This document shows positions 4,854-5,654 of a stretch of 5,654 nucleotides of DNA, one piece after another. Each line of letters begins with the position of its first letter. Position 1 is the first letter of the stretch. A program made the position numbers and the translations under genes. The stretch lies in the NCBI GenBank assembly GCA_020848665.1, contig JADLHR010000398.1:1-5654 (forward strand), in the 5' to 3' direction. The notes beneath the pieces are model-generated. The model ran no database searches. It worked only from the letters and a program-made list of their open reading frames with translations, and was not told the origin of the DNA. Source of the DNA: Anaerolineae bacterium. GTDB lineage: Bacteria; Chloroflexota; Anaerolineae; Aggregatilineales; Aggregatilineaceae.

Positions 4854-5654
4854 ATGATCACGACCATTCTGCTGGACCTGGACGACACGCTGCTCGGCAA
4901 CCCGACGCGGCAGTTTGTCGAGCGTTATTTTGCCGCGCTGGACGGGTTTCTGCCGGCGCAGATTAGCGGCCCGCTGCTGGACGCCGTGCGCGCGCTGATG
5001 GTCCGGGGCGAGTTCGGGCCGACGAACGCCGAGCGGTTCTACGCGGCGCTTGACCCGGCGCTGACTATCACCCGCGTTGAGTTCGATGAGACGGTGAGCG
5101 CCTTTTACCGGGACGTATTTCCGGACCTGCGCTCGGTCACGGCGCAGCGCCCGGTCGCCCGGCGGCTGGTGGATGCGCTGATCGTGCGCGGCTACACCGT
5201 CGTCGTCGCCACGAACCCGTTTTTTCCGCGTCAGGCTGTTGAGCAGCGGCTGGCGTGGGCTGGCGTCCCAGTGGACGAGGTCCCCTTCGCGCTGGTCACG
5301 CACCTCGAAAACATGCACTTCACGAAGAATGATGTCGAGTACTACGAGGAAACGCTGGCGCGGGTCGGCGCCGCCGCGTCCGAGGCGGTGATGGTCGGCG
5401 ACGACTGGCATAACGACATTGTCCCGGCGTCACGGGCCGGACTCAGCACCTTCTGGATTGGCGTCCCAGGAGCTATGCCCGACCGGTCGGGCAGCCTTCA
5501 GCCGGATGGGATCGGTACCCTGGACGATTTCGCGCGGGCCGCGCTGGACGAGGGCTGGCTCGACGGGTTGACGCCGTGCCCGCTGAAGTCACAGCAGATC
5601 GCGCCGCGCCTGGGCGGAACGCTGGCGGCGCTGTTCGGCGTGATCCGTGAGCAG
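4854..5654 (+). CDS. HAD-superfamily hydrolase (phosphatase-like), 3' end cut by the window
   Basis: 267 codons are open to the last base with no stop, so the C-terminus is missing. All four HAD motifs are present: motif I DLDDT (D8 nucleophile, D10), motif II T120 in VVVATN, motif III K158 in HFTKND, and motif IV GDDWHND (182-188, with D183, D184 and D188). This predicts a Mg2+-dependent phosphohydrolase working through an aspartyl-phosphate; the helical stretch between motifs I and II (about 15-105) is a C1-type cap. The substrate cannot be told. The core ends near residue 230, yet the frame continues with CPLKSQQIAPRLGGTLAAL (242-260), suggesting a second domain; I tentatively think of a DinB-like helical bundle. 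The start is uncertain: ATG at 4854 gives MITTILLDLDDT, the usual HAD beginning, while ATG at 4833 adds seven residues; a TAA at 4824 excludes anything longer. Neither has a good ribosome binding site. Confidence 0.9.
   Translation, partial: MITTILLDLDDTLLGNPTRQFVERYFAALDGFLPAQISGPLLDAVRALMVRGEFGPTNAERFYAALDPALTITRVEFDETVSAFYRDVFPDLRSVTAQRPVARRLVDALIVRGYTVVVATNPFFPRQAVEQRLAWAGVPVDEVPFALVTHLENMHFTKNDVEYYEETLARVGAAASEAVMVGDDWHNDIVPASRAGLSTFWIGVPGAMPDRSGSLQPDGIGTLDDFARAALDEGWLDGLTPCPLKSQQIAPRLGGTLAALFGVIREQ

Noticed and set aside
4424..5411. Minus-strand open frames opposite the Cys-rich and HAD genes
   Set aside because: The plus-strand frames carry clear motifs (CxxC pairs and HAD motifs I-IV); the antisense frames have none and no ribosome binding sites.

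Overview
The window is GC-rich, with G/C-heavy third codon positions. It reads as ordinary chromosomal sequence from a bacterium, most likely an Anaerolineae-like Chloroflexota. This placement is inferred from a lipoprotein with a Pro/Thr-rich linker after its lipobox, an exonuclease-DinG fusion, an EF-P with Arg at its tip, and a small Cys-rich protein of a type I associate with that group. Promoters are sigma70-like (TATAAT, TGnTATAAT) and ribosome binding sites are AAGGAG-like. I see no mobile element, tRNA, rRNA or CRISPR array.

Layout. Bases 1-498 (minus strand) hold the first 166 residues of a secreted lipoprotein that continues past the left edge. Bases 499-681 are a divergent promoter region with one -10 box on each strand and a repeated CCGTCCG heptamer. 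Bases 682-3498 encode a 938-residue DinG-family protein with an N-terminal DEDDh exonuclease domain. Bases 3499-3780 hold no gene: they contain a rho-independent terminator (3584-3612), a second hairpin, an extended -10 promoter and a possibly structured leader for the next gene. Bases 3781-4338 encode elongation factor P. Downstream on the plus strand are a 114-residue protein with two clusters of metal-ligand-like residues (4433-4777) and a HAD-family hydrolase (4854 to the right edge, incomplete). Strong hairpins without T-tracts lie in both gaps between these last three genes.

How the genes relate. dinG and efp are separate transcription units: a terminator lies between them and efp has its own promoter. 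The Cys-rich gene and the HAD gene have no convincing promoter of their own and may be reached by read-through from efp. There is no evidence of one shared pathway: DNA repair, translation and a phosphatase-like enzyme sit side by side. No new multi-gene system is visible. The points most worth a second look are the DinG protein, which appears to keep both an intact nuclease site and the four Fe-S cysteines; the Cys-rich protein next to efp; and the C-terminal extension of the HAD protein.
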